Origin: Nocardia farcinica
GTDB taxonomy: Bacteria > Actinomycetota > Actinomycetes > Mycobacteriales > Mycobacteriaceae
Direction of reading: 5' to 3'
Assembly (NCBI RefSeq): GCF_001182745.1
Contig: NZ_LN868938.1
Coordinates: forward strand, 2,914,001-2,978,000
Length of the DNA: 64,000 nucleotides
Made by a program: the position numbers and the translations under genes. Shown here piece after piece: positions 63,813 through 64,000 of the stretch; positions within the stretch are counted from its first letter, which is position 1, and each line of letters starts with the position of its first letter. The notes beneath the pieces were generated by a model. It saw only the letters and a list, made by a program, of their open reading frames with translations. It was not told the DNA's origin and searched no databases.

Positions 63813-64000
63813 CGGGCACCTCGACCTCGACCTCCGCGAGGTCGGCGGGCAGGGACAGCTGGCAGCCCAGCCTGCTGCGCCGCTCGTCGCGGGGTGCGGC
63901 GGTGCAGTCGAGCATCTCCTCCTCGTCGTCGCTGATCGGCGCGAACCGCGACAGGAACGGTTCGCGCACGTAGACGTGGCAGGTGGCGCACATCGCCTGG
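63799..64000 (-). CDS. 2Fe-2S ferredoxin (adrenodoxin/putidaredoxin type), 5' end cut by window
   Basis: 66 residues seen, the C-terminal part. CATCHVYV carries two of the four cluster cysteines, followed by EEEMLDCTAAPRDERRSRLGCQL with the last cluster Cys in L-G-C-Q-L, then the acidic end VEVEVPDAQI. The first cluster Cys and the start are off the right edge. Electron carrier between the reductase and the P450. Confidence 0.88.
   Translation of the reverse strand, partial: QAMCATCHVYVREPFLSRFAPISDDEEEMLDCTAAPRDERRSRLGCQLSLPADLAEVEVEVPDAQI

Noticed and set aside
1..64000. Biosynthetic gene cluster (P450, CoA ligases, thioesterases, MFS, LuxR)
   Set aside because: No polyketide synthase, peptide synthetase or terpene synthase core apart from housekeeping FAS; the gene set reads as catabolic.

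Overview
The window is high-GC DNA (about 70% by eye) with actinobacterial features. It carries the 5' three quarters of a mycobacterial-type fused fatty acid synthase (FAS-I), a mycothiol-dependent formaldehyde dehydrogenase, many GTG/TTG starts and many 4-base start/stop overlaps. Together these suggest a mycolic-acid-group actinomycete, most likely Nocardia or a close relative. This is inference: no rRNA or species marker is present. No CRISPR array, insertion sequence, integrase or plasmid function was seen.

Layout. (1) 1-16 kb, mostly housekeeping: fas (left edge, minus) with an operator-rich upstream region, tRNA-Leu(UAG), a drug-type MFS exporter, a small alarmone synthetase, a large SF1 helicase-nuclease (possible defence gene), a BON-methyltransferase fusion, and a divergent TesB thioesterase/PaaX pair. 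(2) 16-34.4 kb, an aromatic/indolic catabolic island. It holds a decayed SnoaL-like gene, an E2-type flavin monooxygenase pair (StyA1 plus a StyA2B oxygenase-reductase fusion), an SDR and an AraC regulator. Next come a fused aryl-CoA monooxygenase/OYE reductase, a thioesterase, a CoA ligase and RidA, then FAH hydrolase, cupin, a FAD oxidoreductase, an isatin-hydrolase-type cyclase and IorA/IorB. My reading is indole-type substrate to anthranilate (or salicylate), to the aryl-CoA, to a 5-hydroxylated product, then ring cleavage, with IorAB and the cyclase feeding in from indolepyruvate or isatin.

(3) 34.4-51 kb, a complete histidine utilisation region: hutG, hutI, an NCS1 transporter, an APC permease, hutH, hutU, a short NAD-glutamate dehydrogenase and HutC. 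Three hut promoters share a palindrome matching the HutC-type consensus, two of them squarely between -35 and -10. Embedded in the locus is an IclR/CaiB-type CoA-transferase/acyl-CoA dehydrogenase operon. It has no role in the textbook pathway and could convert imidazole-propionate to urocanate.

(4) 51-64 kb: a LuxR-type regulator, the mscR/metallo-hydrolase formaldehyde pair, then a long minus-strand gene train. Read right to left it is ferredoxin (cut by the window edge), ferredoxin reductase, P450, MHS transporter, ATPase-LuxR activator, two-component StyA/StyB-like monooxygenase, and aldehyde dehydrogenase. This looks like a second, self-contained aromatic-oxidation locus.
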